From: Niveispirillum sp. SYP-B3756
Lineage (GTDB): Bacteria > Pseudomonadota > Alphaproteobacteria > Azospirillales > Azospirillaceae
Direction of reading: 5' to 3'
Assembly: GCF_009495745.1 (NCBI RefSeq)
Contig: NZ_WIDQ01000020.1
Location: forward strand, 1 to 64,000
DNA length: 64,000 nucleotides
A program made the position numbers and the translations under genes. A model generated the notes under the pieces. The model searched no databases, was not told where the DNA came from, and saw only the letters and a list, made by a program, of their open reading frames with translations. Positions 7,851 through 17,406 of this stretch are shown here, piece after piece; position 1 is the first letter of the stretch; every line of letters begins with the position of its first letter.

Positions 7851-8165
7851 GTGAAGATATCCGCTGTCGCTCTGCTGTTGACCGCTGTCGCCGGTACCGC
7901 CGCCGCCCAGGAGGTCGCACCACTTAACCTGAGGCCGGTCTCAGGGACGCCGGAAGAAGCCCTGGCCCTGGCCTACTGCGCCCGGCCGGAGGCCCGTCCG
8001 CGCAAAGATGGCTCAGCCACTACGCTCTACGCATACTGTGCGGCCTTGGAGACAGCACAGGAGATGCTCCGAAGCCCTGTCGCGGCACGGATGGATCCAC
8101 GCCACTATGCTGCCGGCGTGAACCTGATCTTAACGGAAGGGCGTGCGCTGGGGTTGGACCAATGA
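7851..8165 (+). CDS. Small secreted/periplasmic hypothetical protein
   Basis: 104 residues beginning with a clear signal peptide (MKISAVALLLTAVAGTAAAQ, cleavage after AAA around residue 19). The mature part has two cysteines (YCARPE and YAYCAALE) that could form a disulphide. The start is GTG at 7851 with GGAGGTGGGA immediately upstream. It follows the membrane protein by 15 nt. Function unknown. Confidence 0.65.
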   Translation: MKISAVALLLTAVAGTAAAQEVAPLNLRPVSGTPEEALALAYCARPEARPRKDGSATTLYAYCAALETAQEMLRSPVAARMDPRHYAAGVNLILTEGRALGLDQ

Positions 8166-8383
8166 TTGACTCTCCCTCCTGGAACGCTGGTATTGCGGCC
8201 GCTGTGGCCAAAGTCTGCGCTTATTGTGGATTGGGGGTTCCCCTCACCCAAGGCAGCCAGCACGCGATGTGGCTGTGGGACGGCCCAGGGGGGGGGGAAG
8301 CTTCCGGCCAAATCCCCGCCGGCGGGAGCGGGGGACACCTGGGTATCAGCCTTGTGTTGCTACCGAGATCCGGATGCTATTGA
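8162..8383 (+). CDS. Possible small Cys-containing protein (doubtful)
   Basis: A 73-codon frame whose ATG overlaps the preceding stop (ATGA at 8162-8165), consistent with coupling. It contains a single CAYCG motif, then runs through a G10 homopolymer (8288-8297) into glycine-rich low-complexity sequence. No family match. It may be the N-terminal part of a gene frameshifted at the G tract, or not translated at all. Confidence 0.3.
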   Translation: MIDSPSWNAGIAAAVAKVCAYCGLGVPLTQGSQHAMWLWDGPGGGEASGQIPAGGSGGHLGISLVLLPRSGCY

Positions 8384-8416
8384 TGCCAGCAACGGGGCTG
8401 GCAGAGGACACGGTCC

Positions 8417-9472
8417 ATGGCCGATGATCAACGCTCCCTCTTGGTTCCGATGGTCCGGCGCCAGGAGGTGTCAGCCGATCTTTCTCACCTGTCCGGATTG
8501 GCCGCCCGCGCCGATGCTTACCTGGCGGCGGCCCAGGCGCCGGCGACAATGGCCGCCTATCATGACGACTGGCTCGCTTGGCTGGACTTCTGCCGGCGGC
8601 GGGGCTGCCCGCCAGATCATTTGACGGTCGAGGCCGTCGCCCTGTTTCTGACCGACCTGATCGACAATCCCAGCCCAAAGACCGGCCGTCGGCGGGCGGT
8701 CAGTACCGTGAGACGCCGTCTGTATGGCCTGATCGCCCAGGCCCAGCAGCTCGGCTATGTACTGGATAGCCGTCATCCCCTGATTACCCAGATCCTGGAC
8801 GGCATCGAAGCCGTGCATTACATGCCCCCAAGGCGTAAGGACGCCCTCAGTCCCGAGGATATCCGTGCCATGGTTGGTCATCTCCCGTTGGATCGGCGTG
8901 GCCTGAGAAACAGAGCCATCCTGCTGCTTGGTTATGTTTCAGCGTTGCGGCGCTCCGAGCTGGTCAGCCTGGATGCCGAGCGGCCGGATGATCGCTCTGT
9001 GACAGATTGCACGGGCTGGATTGAGTGGCATGGCGAGCAGCTGCTGATCATTACCAGGGGAAAGCGCGGCCGGTGGCGGGAGGTGCCGGTCGGTCCCGGC
9101 TCTACGGACTGGACGTGTCCTGTAACGGCAATCCGCCGCTGGCTGGAGGAGGCGCGTATCGTCTCGGGGCCGGTCTTCCGGCCGATCGCCCCCGATGGCA
9201 CCATCGGCGCCGGCCACTTGGCGGCCAAGCAGATCCTTTATCTGGTTCAGCAGACGGCGCTGGCCGCCGGGGTGCGCAGCGATCTGCCCGAGGCCGACAG
9301 GAGGCGGCTCTGGGGCGCGCATAGCCTGCGCGCGGGTGTCCCGACCTATGCCGATATCGACGAACGCCGGGTCCAGCGGCACCTTGGCCATGCGTCAGTC
9401 ACGACAACCCGGATTTACCAGCGCGAACGGGACCGCTTTGCACTCAACATAACCGCCGCTGTAGGTTTGTAA
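8417..9472 (+). CDS. Tyrosine recombinase / phage-type integrase
   Basis: 351 residues. An N-terminal core-binding (SAM-like) domain at about 30-125 (TMAAYHDDWLAWLDFCRRRG) is followed by the catalytic domain with the family tetrad: Arg in SALRRSELVSL, the HSLRAG box (His-x-x-Arg), LGHASVTTTRIYQR with the His/Trp-position residue and the nucleophile Tyr. It cuts and rejoins DNA at specific sites through a 3'-phosphotyrosine. It sits 172 nt upstream of cas3. It could resolve plasmid multimers or have mobilised neighbouring cargo; no att repeats were identified. Confidence 0.9.
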   Translation: MADDQRSLLVPMVRRQEVSADLSHLSGLAARADAYLAAAQAPATMAAYHDDWLAWLDFCRRRGCPPDHLTVEAVALFLTDLIDNPSPKTGRRRAVSTVRRRLYGLIAQAQQLGYVLDSRHPLITQILDGIEAVHYMPPRRKDALSPEDIRAMVGHLPLDRRGLRNRAILLLGYVSALRRSELVSLDAERPDDRSVTDCTGWIEWHGEQLLIITRGKRGRWREVPVGPGSTDWTCPVTAIRRWLEEARIVSGPVFRPIAPDGTIGAGHLAAKQILYLVQQTALAAGVRSDLPEADRRRLWGAHSLRAGVPTYADIDERRVQRHLGHASVTTTRIYQRERDRFALNITAAVGL

Positions 9473-9644
9473 TCACCAATCACGGTTGACCTGTTGTCGA
9501 GGTCGTCGGAGGCGCGGTTGCTGGTAACGGTGCGCCAATGAGGAGTGTAGCAGAGGGGCAAGAGATAAATTACGTGAATCAATATATTTTTTTGCAATCA
9601 GATATTCTATACTCAACCTGGAATAAAATGAGTGTATTTATCCG
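9473..9644. promoter_or_regulatory. Promoter region of the cas operon
   Basis: 172 nt between the integrase and cas3. The distal half is strongly AT-rich (9565-9640) compared with the GC-rich neighbours, including a T7 run near 9588-9594, and must hold the cas promoter. No -35/-10 pair with proper spacing could be assigned with confidence. Confidence 0.4.
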
Positions 9645-11927
9645 ATGCTCTACGCCCATTCCGGACATCGTGGTGACTATGAAAGCTGGGAGCCGCTGGT
9701 TACCCATCTGATTGATGTGGCTGTGCTTTCGGCGCAATTCGCGGGGGTGTTCGGGTATGAAGCAGCAGGCCGAGCGCTGGGCCTGCTGCATGATGTCGGG
9801 AAGATGGCGCAGGCCTATCAACTCTATATCCGGGGCCAGGGGCCCAGCCCGGATCATTCAACGGCCGGTGCGGCCATTGCCGGTCAGCATTATGGGCGTT
9901 CATGGGGCCCCTTGCTGGCGGCATCCATCGCGGGGCACCATGCGGGTCTGGCCGATGGTGATGGTGCGACGGGACAGCTCAGCAGCCTGAAAAGCCGGCT
10001 GGACCGGTATAAGGGCAACCTGACCTGTGCGGAAGGGGCGGAGCCGCCAGCGCCGGAACAGGTCCGCCGCTCCATCAAGCATCTGGATAGCGGCCTGCGC
10101 CGGTCCCTGTTGGGCCGCATGTTGTTCTCCACCCTGATCGATGCCGACCGGCTGGCGACGGAGGCTTTTTATGCCCACCTGAAGCAGCAGCCTGTGCAGC
10201 GCGGGTGCGATACCAGTCTTGGGATGTTGCGGGACCGGCTGGCCGACCACCTAGCGGCCCTGTCAGCCAAGGCACGGGCCGATGTGGCGGATAATCCGGC
10301 ACTGGGGACCATCAATGACTTGCGTTCCCAGGTTCTGGCCCATGTGCTGGCGGGTGCCGCACAGGAACCGGGCCTGTTCAGCCTGACCGTCCCGACCGGC
10401 GGGGGCAAGACGCTGGCCTCCCTGGCCTTTGCGCTGGACCATGCGCTTCGCTGGGGCAAGCAGCGGATCATCTATGTCATCCCGTTTACCAGCATTGTGG
10501 AACAGACGGCGGATGTGTTCCGCAAGGCGCTGGGGGATGATGATGCCATCCTGGAACATCACAGCGGCTTTGACGGCGGTTCCGAACGACAAGAGACAGG
10601 CGTCAGCGATGCCGAGGCACCGGATGGTGGCAAAAAGGCGCGACTGGCAGCGGAAAACTGGGACCGACCCGTGGTGGTGACCACGGCGGTGCAGTTCTTT
10701 GAAAGCCTGTTTTCCAACCGGCCCGGCAAATGCCGCAAGCTGCATAACATTGCCGGCAGCGTCATCATCCTGGATGAGGCGCAGACCCTGCCCCAGCCGC
10801 TGTTGCGCCCCTGCCTGAAACTGATCGATGCGCTGGCCCGTGATTTCGGCTGCACCCTGGTGCTATGCACCGCCACCCAGCCCGCCGTGAACAGCAGCAA
10901 GCTGTTCGCCGACGGACTGGACAATGTGCGGGAACTGGCACCAGACCCGGCGGGGCTGTATCAGGCCCTGAAGCGCGTGCGGGTGGAAACCATGGAAGGC
11001 CGGCCCGATGTGGCGGCCCTGGTGACGACGATGCAAAGCGCGCCGCAATGCCTGACCATTGTCAACAGCCGCCGCCACGCCGCCGACCTCTATGCCGCCC
11101 TGAAGGCGGCGGACAGGGCGGAACCCCGCTTGCTGACCACCGCCCTGTGCGCGGAACATCGCCGCGCGGTGCTGGCCGACATCCGGGAGGATCTGGCGCA
11201 ACAGCGGCCCGTGCGGGTCGTCGCCACCTCCCTGGTGGAAGCGGGCGTGGATATCAGCTTTCCGCTGGTGATGCGGGCACTGGCCGGGCTGGACAGCGTA
11301 GCCCAGGCGGCAGGGCGTTGTAACCGCCATGGCGAACATGGGCGCGAGGGCGGGCGTGTCCTGCTGTTCAATCCGGCGGATGAGGAGGGCCACCGCCCGC
11401 CCGCCGATCTGAAGATCTTCGCCGACACGGCGGCCCGGGTGCTGTCACGGACTGATGACCCGCTGGGCCTGGATGCCATCCGCGCCTATTTCCAGGAACT
11501 CTATTGGAAAAAGGGGCTGGCAGGGGCGCTGGACAAACATAACATCCTGAAAATGCTGGAGGACCGGGCCGATACGCTGCTGTTTCCCTATGAAACCGTA
11601 GCCCGGCTGTTCCGGCTGATCGACGATGCCCAGGCCCCGGTGATCGTGCCGTACAAGCCGGCGGCGGAGAAGATCGCCGGTTTGGTGCGCGACCTGTCCT
11701 ATGTCTCCTCCCCCGGTACCATCGCGCGCAAGCTCCAGCCCTACATGGTGCAGGTGCCGATCAGGGCGCGGGCCAAGCTGCTGGAGGCGAAAGCGGCAGG
11801 GTATGTACGACCCGACCTTTACGGGGATCAGTTTGTGTTGCTGACCAATAACGATCTCTATGACGCGAAGGCCGGCTTGCGTTGGGATGATCCGACCTAT
11901 CGGGACATTGGCAATGGATTCATGTGA
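9645..11927 (+). CDS. cas3: CRISPR-associated helicase/nuclease Cas3 (type I-C)
   Basis: 760 residues. N-terminal HD nuclease domain: LLHDVGK near residues 48-54, DHSTAG near 71 and AGHHAG near 100. Helicase part: SLTVPTGGGKT (Walker A) near 248, ILDEAQTL near 375, the STSLVEAGVDISFPLV region near 530 and QAAGRCNRHGE near 557. Cas3 is recruited by the Cascade R-loop, nicks the displaced strand and degrades target DNA 3'-5' using ATP. All motifs are intact. First gene of a seven-gene operon. Confidence 0.97.
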   Translation: MLYAHSGHRGDYESWEPLVTHLIDVAVLSAQFAGVFGYEAAGRALGLLHDVGKMAQAYQLYIRGQGPSPDHSTAGAAIAGQHYGRSWGPLLAASIAGHHAGLADGDGATGQLSSLKSRLDRYKGNLTCAEGAEPPAPEQVRRSIKHLDSGLRRSLLGRMLFSTLIDADRLATEAFYAHLKQQPVQRGCDTSLGMLRDRLADHLAALSAKARADVADNPALGTINDLRSQVLAHVLAGAAQEPGLFSLTVPTGGGKTLASLAFALDHALRWGKQRIIYVIPFTSIVEQTADVFRKALGDDDAILEHHSGFDGGSERQETGVSDAEAPDGGKKARLAAENWDRPVVVTTAVQFFESLFSNRPGKCRKLHNIAGSVIILDEAQTLPQPLLRPCLKLIDALARDFGCTLVLCTATQPAVNSSKLFADGLDNVRELAPDPAGLYQALKRVRVETMEGRPDVAALVTTMQSAPQCLTIVNSRRHAADLYAALKAADRAEPRLLTTALCAEHRRAVLADIREDLAQQRPVRVVATSLVEAGVDISFPLVMRALAGLDSVAQAAGRCNRHGEHGREGGRVLLFNPADEEGHRPPADLKIFADTAARVLSRTDDPLGLDAIRAYFQELYWKKGLAGALDKHNILKMLEDRADTLLFPYETVARLFRLIDDAQAPVIVPYKPAAEKIAGLVRDLSYVSSPGTIARKLQPYMVQVPIRARAKLLEAKAAGYVRPDLYGDQFVLLTNNDLYDAKAGLRWDDPTYRDIGNGFM

Positions 11928-11943
11928 GGGGAGGAAAAGGCGA

Positions 11944-12642
11944 ATGCCATTCGGCGTGAAACTGCGCGTGCGGGGTGATTTTGCCTGTTTCTCCAGGCCG
12001 GAAATGAAGGTGGAAAGGGTGTCCTACGACGTCCTGACACCCTCTGCCGCGCGCGGTATTCTGGAGGCGGTGCATTGGAAACCGGCCATCACCTGGGTTG
12101 TGGATCGCATCCATGTGCTGAATCCCATTCAGTTCATGTCGATCCGCCGCAACGAGGTGGCATCCAAGATGCCGGTGGCCAAGGTGAAGCAGGCCATGAA
12201 GGCCGGGCATGTGACCGACCTTTACACCCGCGCCGATCAGGACCGGCAGCAGCGGGCCGCCACCCTGCTGCGCCATGTCGATTACATCATCGAAGCGCAT
12301 TTCGAGATGACCGACCGGGCCGGGCCGGATGACAACACCAGCAAACATCTGGACATCTTCAACCGCCGCGCCGCCACCGGGCAGTGTTTTCAGCAACCTT
12401 GTTTCGGATCGCGGGAATTTCCGGCGGCTTTCGAGCTGTGGACCGATCCTGTCCCCGCCCACAATCTGCCAACGGATCAGGTGAACAAGGATCTGGGCTG
12501 GATGCTGCTGGACATGGATCACCATGGCGATCCGGGCGGACATCGCTGCGACGACCGTTGTGTGCCGCTGTTCTTCCGGGCGCAGCTTTGCGACGGCGTG
12601 CTGACCGTCCCGGACCGGCATAGCGGGGAGGTGCGGTCATGA
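11944..12642 (+). CDS. cas5c: Cas5c, Cascade subunit and pre-crRNA endonuclease (type I-C)
   Basis: 232 residues from the ATG at 11944, preceded by GAGGAAAAGG. Starts MPFGVKLRVRGDFACFSRPE, the characteristic RAMP beginning of Cas5d/Cas5c, then VLTPSAARGILEAVHWKPA. Type I-C systems lack cas6; this subunit cleaves the repeat hairpin and caps the crRNA 5' handle. A longer frame beginning at 11860 overlaps cas3 and lacks homology, so it was rejected. It overlaps cas8c by the ATGA at 12639-12642. Confidence 0.95.
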   Translation: MPFGVKLRVRGDFACFSRPEMKVERVSYDVLTPSAARGILEAVHWKPAITWVVDRIHVLNPIQFMSIRRNEVASKMPVAKVKQAMKAGHVTDLYTRADQDRQQRAATLLRHVDYIIEAHFEMTDRAGPDDNTSKHLDIFNRRAATGQCFQQPCFGSREFPAAFELWTDPVPAHNLPTDQVNKDLGWMLLDMDHHGDPGGHRCDDRCVPLFFRAQLCDGVLTVPDRHSGEVRS

Positions 12643-14465
12643 CCATCCTGATGGCATTGAACCGGCATTATGACCGGCTGCTGGCCGAGGGGGCGGCCCC
12701 ACCCTTCGGCTTCACCACCGAAGGCATCGGCTTCTGTCTGGTGCTGAACCGGGATGGCACCCTGTCCCGCCCGCCCGATGATCTGCGCGGCACCGATAAA
12801 AAGCGCCCGCCCACTCCCCTGCCCGTCCCCGCCAGTTTCAAACGGCCCGGCGTGACGCCGCGCGCCTTCTTCCTGTGGGACAACACGAAATTCGTGCTGG
12901 GGCTGGGCAAGGATAAGGCCAGCGGCGGGCTTGCCCCCTATCCCACGCATCTGGCCGCGTTCCGCGAAAAGCATGAGGCGGCCCTGGGCCAGAGCGATGA
13001 TCCAGGCCTGCAGGCCCTGCTCGCCTTTCTGCGAGCCTGGAACCCGGATGCGTTTACCGATCAGGGCTGGGACACGGAGATTCTGGACCAGAATATCGTC
13101 TTCGCGCTGGACGAGGATTATCCCGGCCAGTTCCTGCATGAACGGTCCGCTGCACAGGAAATCTGGCGTCGGGAACTGGCAGCCACCGCCAGCGACAAAC
13201 AGATGTGTCTGGTCACGGGCGAACAGGCCCCCGCCGCCCGCCTGCATCCCGCCATCAAGGGGGTTTGGGGCGCGCAAAGCTCCGGTGCCTCGCTGGTGTC
13301 GTTCAATCTGGATGCCTTCACCTCCTACGCCAAGGAACAGGGCGGCAATGCGCCGGTGTCGGAAGCGGCGGCCTTCGGCTATGGCACGGCGCTGAACGCG
13401 CTGTTGGCCAAGGGCAGCGACAACCGGGTGCAGGTGGGCGATACGTCCGTTGCCTTCTGGGCCGATGCGTCGGGCATCGCGGCAGCCAGAGAGGCGGAAG
13501 CACTGGCCGGTGCCGCCCTGGCCCCCCGGTTCGCGGATGAGGATGACGACATCCCCAGTGACGGGCAGGAGGCGCGGAAGGTCGGCGACGCGCTGGAAAA
13601 TCTGGCCAAGGGGATGCCGGTGGAACGGGCATCCGTAACCGTCGATCCGGCCACGCGCTTTTACATCCTGGGTCTGGCCCCAAATGCCGCCCGCCTGTCG
13701 GTGCGGCTCTTTCAAGAAATGACGCTGGGTGGTTTCGCCACGGCGCTGCGCTGGCACTCGCGCGACCTGCGCTTGGACCCGCCGGCCTGGAAGGGGGAAC
13801 CCAAGCTGCAGGCCCTGCTGTACCAGACGGCGGTGCAGGACAAGGCGGAGAATATCCAGCCCCTGCTGGGCGGGGAATTGATGCGCGCCGTCCTGAACCC
13901 GAACTGCCGCTATCCCCGCACGCTTCTATCCGCGGTGCTGCAACGCATCCGCGCCGATGGGGAAATCCGCCCGGCGCGCGCCGCCATCATCAAGGCCTGG
14001 CTGGCCCGTGACGCCCGCATCGCCGCCCCCGAAAAACATGAAACGCCTGAGAAGGAGGAACTGTACGTGAGCCTGGACAGGGAAGAGACAAACGCGGCCT
14101 ACCGGCTGGGCCGGCTGTTCGCCATGCTGGAAAGTATCCAGTACCGCGCCTTGGGCAGCGTCAATGCCAGCATCGGCGACCGGTATTTCGGGGCCGCATC
14201 GGCCACGCCGTCCGCCGTGTTCCCGCTGCTGCTACGCGGATCGAAACACCATCTGTCGGTCCTGCGCAAGAAGCATGAGACCAAGCGCTTGGCTGGCTGG
14301 TTCGAAGGACAGGTGGGCGAGATCATGGATGGGCTGGCCACCACCCTGCCCCGGCATTTCGGGCTGGAGGATCAGGGGCGCTTCGTCGTTGGCTATTACC
14401 ATCAACGCAATGAACGCAGTGCCAAGGCCGGAGAAGAGGCCGGAAACCAGGGGCAGGAGGATTGA
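12639..14465 (+). CDS. cas8c: Cas8c (Csd1), large subunit of type I-C Cascade
   Basis: 608 residues starting MTILMALNRHYDRLLAEGAA, the usual Csd1 opening, followed by PPFGFTTEGIGFCLVLNRDG. Length is typical of the family. It recognises the PAM and stabilises the R-loop; in type I-C an internal start can also yield the Cas11 small subunit from the 3' third, for which ATGs exist here but were not singled out. Coupled to cas5c by ATGA and followed by cas7 after 3 nt. Confidence 0.95.
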   Translation: MTILMALNRHYDRLLAEGAAPPFGFTTEGIGFCLVLNRDGTLSRPPDDLRGTDKKRPPTPLPVPASFKRPGVTPRAFFLWDNTKFVLGLGKDKASGGLAPYPTHLAAFREKHEAALGQSDDPGLQALLAFLRAWNPDAFTDQGWDTEILDQNIVFALDEDYPGQFLHERSAAQEIWRRELAATASDKQMCLVTGEQAPAARLHPAIKGVWGAQSSGASLVSFNLDAFTSYAKEQGGNAPVSEAAAFGYGTALNALLAKGSDNRVQVGDTSVAFWADASGIAAAREAEALAGAALAPRFADEDDDIPSDGQEARKVGDALENLAKGMPVERASVTVDPATRFYILGLAPNAARLSVRLFQEMTLGGFATALRWHSRDLRLDPPAWKGEPKLQALLYQTAVQDKAENIQPLLGGELMRAVLNPNCRYPRTLLSAVLQRIRADGEIRPARAAIIKAWLARDARIAAPEKHETPEKEELYVSLDREETNAAYRLGRLFAMLESIQYRALGSVNASIGDRYFGAASATPSAVFPLLLRGSKHHLSVLRKKHETKRLAGWFEGQVGEIMDGLATTLPRHFGLEDQGRFVVGYYHQRNERSAKAGEEAGNQGQED

Positions 14466-14468
14466 TCC

Positions 14469-15413
14469 ATGAGTGTTCTGAATAATCGTTACGAATTCGT
14501 CTTCCTGTTCGATGTCACCAACGGCAACCCCAATGGCGACCCGGATGCCGGCAACCTGCCGCGCCTGGACCCGGAGACCAACCATGGCCTGGTCACCGAT
14601 GTCTGCCTGAAGCGCAAGATCCGCAACTTCGTGGGCCTGTTCCATGAGGGGGAGCCCGGCAAGGGCATCTATGTTCAGGAAGGGGCAATCCTGAACGAGA
14701 AGCACCGCGAAGCCTATAAGGCCGTGCGCCCCGACGATGCCGATGTAGCTACCGCCAAGAAGCTGACGCCCAAGGGCGACGAGGAAGAAAAAGCCGTCCG
14801 CAAATTCATGTGCGACAATTTCTTTGATGTCCGCACCTTCGGGGCCGTGATGGGCACCGGCATCAATTGCGGACAGGTACGGGGGCCGGTGCAGTTCGCC
14901 TTTGCCCAGTCGGTGGAACCTGTGCTGCCGCTGGAAATCTCCATCACCCGCATGGCCGCGACGACCGAGGGTGAAAAGAAGGAGGGCGAGGCAGAGGGCG
15001 CGCGGCGGGAAAACCGCACCATGGGCCGCAAGCACATCATCCCCTATGGGCTGTACCGGGCCCATGGCTATATCTCGGCCAAACTGGCGGAAAAGACGGG
15101 GTTTTCGGAGGCGGATCTGGACCTGCTCTGGTCGGCGCTGGAACAGATGTTCGACCATGACCGTTCCGCCGCGCGCGGCGAAATGGGCAGCCGCAAGCTG
15201 ATCCTGTTCAAACATGCCAACGCCTTGGGCAATGCCGCTGCCCCTGGCCTGTTTGATCGGGTACAGGTGCTGCGCCGCCATGCCGGCAGCGAGGTGCCGG
15301 TGAAGGACCCCCGCACCGACAATTGGCCCCCTGCCCGCAGCTTTGCCGACTATGCCGTGACCATCAACCACGACGGTCTGCCGTCAGGGGTAGAGATCAT
15401 CGAGCGGTTCTGA
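14469..15413 (+). CDS. cas7: Cas7c (Csd2), crRNA-backbone subunit
   Basis: 314 residues: [20 protein letters not shown] near residues 7-26 is the family signature, and TFGAVMGTG near 120 and [20 protein letters not shown] near 138 also match Csd2. It polymerises along the crRNA spacer as the Cascade backbone. Intact, directly after cas8c. Confidence 0.96.
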   Translation: MSVLNNRYEFVFLFDVTNGNPNGDPDAGNLPRLDPETNHGLVTDVCLKRKIRNFVGLFHEGEPGKGIYVQEGAILNEKHREAYKAVRPDDADVATAKKLTPKGDEEEKAVRKFMCDNFFDVRTFGAVMGTGINCGQVRGPVQFAFAQSVEPVLPLEISITRMAATTEGEKKEGEAEGARRENRTMGRKHIIPYGLYRAHGYISAKLAEKTGFSEADLDLLWSALEQMFDHDRSAARGEMGSRKLILFKHANALGNAAAPGLFDRVQVLRRHAGSEVPVKDPRTDNWPPARSFADYAVTINHDGLPSGVEIIERF

Positions 15414-15442
15414 GCCTGATTGAAAAATGGAGGGCCGACAGC

Positions 15443-16057
15443 ATGGAACGTGACGACCCGATCCCGCTGTCGGCCCTTCAACATTGGCTGTTCTGCCCGC
15501 GCCAATGCGCCCTGATCCATCTGGAACGGCAATGGGCGGAAAATGCGGCCACCGCCGATGGCCGCATCCTGCATGAACGCGCCGATCAACCGGGCCGGAC
15601 CAAACGGGGGGAGGTGCGCACGCTGCGGGCACTGCCGCTGCGCTGTCACCGCCTCCATCTGGCGGGGGTGGCGGATGTGGTGGAACTGCGCGGCGTGGCC
15701 CCCTTCCCCGTCGAATATAAACGGGGCCGCCCCAAATCCCACCGCGCGGATGAGGTGCAGCTTTGCGCCCAGGCATTGTGCCTGGAGGAAATGTTCAACC
15801 AGCCCGTCCCCACCGGTGCGCTGTTCTACGGGGAGACACGGCGACGCACGGATATTGTTTTTGATACCGCCCTGCGCGCGCTGACCGAACAGGTGGCCGC
15901 AGAGGTGGCTTCCATGCTGGCCAGCGGCACCACGCCCCCGCCTGTGTTCGAGACGCGTAAATGTGGTCAATGCTCCCTGATCGACCTCTGCCAGCCGCGC
16001 CCGCTGGCCCACCATCCCGATGTGACCGGCTGGCTGCGTCGGCAATTGCGGGATTGA
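15443..16057 (+). CDS. cas4: Cas4 exonuclease of the adaptation module
   Basis: 204 residues from the ATG at 15443; the open frame extends upstream to 15323 inside cas7 but without homology. Conserved Cys of the Fe-S cluster: FCPRQC near residue 15 and KCGQCSLIDLC near 180. RecB-like nuclease residues: GVADVVE and PVEYKRGRPK. Cas4 trims prespacers and enforces PAM-correct orientation with Cas1-Cas2. 29 nt downstream of cas7. Confidence 0.95.
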   Translation: MERDDPIPLSALQHWLFCPRQCALIHLERQWAENAATADGRILHERADQPGRTKRGEVRTLRALPLRCHRLHLAGVADVVELRGVAPFPVEYKRGRPKSHRADEVQLCAQALCLEEMFNQPVPTGALFYGETRRRTDIVFDTALRALTEQVAAEVASMLASGTTPPPVFETRKCGQCSLIDLCQPRPLAHHPDVTGWLRRQLRD

Positions 16058-16060
16058 ACC

Positions 16061-17101
16061 ATGCGCCAGCATCTGAACACCCTGTTCGTCACCACAGAGG
16101 GCGCATGGCTGCGCAAGGACGGGGCCAATATTGTGGTGGAGGTGGAGGGGCAGGAACGCGGCCGGGTGCCCGCCCACATGATGGGGGGTGTGGTCTGCTT
16201 TGGCCGGGTTGGCATGTCGCCGGCCCTGATGGGCTTCTGCACAGAACAGGGGATTGGTGTCAGCTTCCTGTCTGAATATGGCAAGTTCATCGCCAGGGTG
16301 GAGGGGGCGCAGTCCGGCAATGTGCTGTTACGCCGCCGCCAATACCGGCAGGCCGACGATCCCGCAGCATCGGCCACCATCGCCGGGGCCATTGTCGCCG
16401 GCAAGGTGGCGAACCAGCGGACAGTTCTGCGCCGCGCCCTGCGCGATCATGGCAACTCTCTGCCCCCCGATCAGACCGCCGCCATCGACGATGCCCAGCG
16501 CCGCCTGGGCGATGCCGCCCGTCTGGCCGCCGATGAGCCCGATCTGGACCGGGTGCGCGGGCTGGAGGGCGACGCGGCCAGCGCCTATTTTGGCGTATTC
16601 GACCATCTGATCCGCGCCAGTGCGCCGGAATTGCGGTTCCGGGGGCGCAGCCGCCGACCACCGCTGGACGTGCCCAACGCCCTGCTTTCCTTTCTCTATG
16701 CCATTCTGGGCCATGATTGCCGTTCCGCCTTGGAGGTGGTGGGGCTGGACCCGCAGGTCGGGTTCCTGCACCGCGATCGGCCGGGCCGTGCCGGGCTGGC
16801 GCTGGACATGATGGAGGAGCTGCGCCCCCTGCTGGCTGATCGCGTGGCCCTGTCATTGTTGAACCGTGGACAGGTGACAGCACGGGATTTTGAACAGCAT
16901 GAAGGCGGGGCCGTAATGCTGCGCGATGACGCGCGCAAAACCGTGCTGGCCACCTATCAGGAACGCAAGCGGGAGGAGTTGGTGCATCCCTTCCTGGAGG
17001 AAAAGGTGACGATCGGCCTGATCGCCCATATCCAGGCCCGGCTGCTGGCCCGGCACCTGCGCGGCGACCTTGACCGCTACCCGCCCTTTCTCTGGAAATA
17101 G
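16061..17101 (+). CDS. cas1: Cas1 integrase (type I-C)
   Basis: 346 residues beginning MRQHLNTLFVTTEGAWLRKD, typical of type I-C Cas1. Putative metal ligands: Glu in RGLEGDAASAYFG near 170, His in GFLHRDRPGRAGLALDMMEE near 236 and Asp shortly after. With Cas2 it inserts new spacers at the leader-proximal repeat. Starts 3 nt after the cas4 stop. Confidence 0.96.
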   Translation: MRQHLNTLFVTTEGAWLRKDGANIVVEVEGQERGRVPAHMMGGVVCFGRVGMSPALMGFCTEQGIGVSFLSEYGKFIARVEGAQSGNVLLRRRQYRQADDPAASATIAGAIVAGKVANQRTVLRRALRDHGNSLPPDQTAAIDDAQRRLGDAARLAADEPDLDRVRGLEGDAASAYFGVFDHLIRASAPELRFRGRSRRPPLDVPNALLSFLYAILGHDCRSALEVVGLDPQVGFLHRDRPGRAGLALDMMEELRPLLADRVALSLLNRGQVTARDFEQHEGGAVMLRDDARKTVLATYQERKREELVHPFLEEKVTIGLIAHIQARLLARHLRGDLDRYPPFLWK

Positions 17102-17115
17102 GATGTGTCCGGCCT

Positions 17116-17406
17116 ATGCTGATGCTGATAACCTATGATGTCCGAACCGAAGACACGGCAGGCCGTCGCCGTTTGCGCCGCATCGCCCGCGCCTGCCAGG
17201 ATTTTGGCCAGCGCGTGCAATTTTCGGTCTTTGAGTGCGAGGTGGAACCGGCACAATGGGTGGCCCTGCGGGCAAGGCTGGTGGGGGAAATCGATCCCGC
17301 CGTGGATAGTCTGCGCTTCTACCATCTGGGTGCCAACGCCGCCCGGCGGATCGAACATGTGGGTGCCAAACCCGCCCAGGGTTTCGATGCCCCGCTGATC
17401 TTTTGA
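17116..17406 (+). CDS. cas2: Cas2 adaptation protein
   Basis: 96 residues, MLMLITYDVRTEDTAGRRRL with the ferredoxin-like Cas2 start and its conserved Asp (YDV), then FGQRVQFSVFECEVE. The dimer bridges two Cas1 dimers. A start two codons downstream (17122) is equally possible. Last gene of the cas operon. Confidence 0.95.
   Translation: MLMLITYDVRTEDTAGRRRLRRIARACQDFGQRVQFSVFECEVEPAQWVALRARLVGEIDPAVDSLRFYHLGANAARRIEHVGAKPAQGFDAPLIF

Noticed and set aside
8166-8624. 152-codon frame overlapping the integrase start
   Set aside because: Trp/Pro/Arg-rich shadow; the integrase frame has full catalytic motifs.
12519-13757. 412-codon minus-strand frame opposite cas8c
   Set aside because: Antisense shadow of cas8c with low-complexity composition.
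14232-15371. 379-codon minus-strand frame opposite cas7
   Set aside because: Antisense of a well-supported Cas7 gene.
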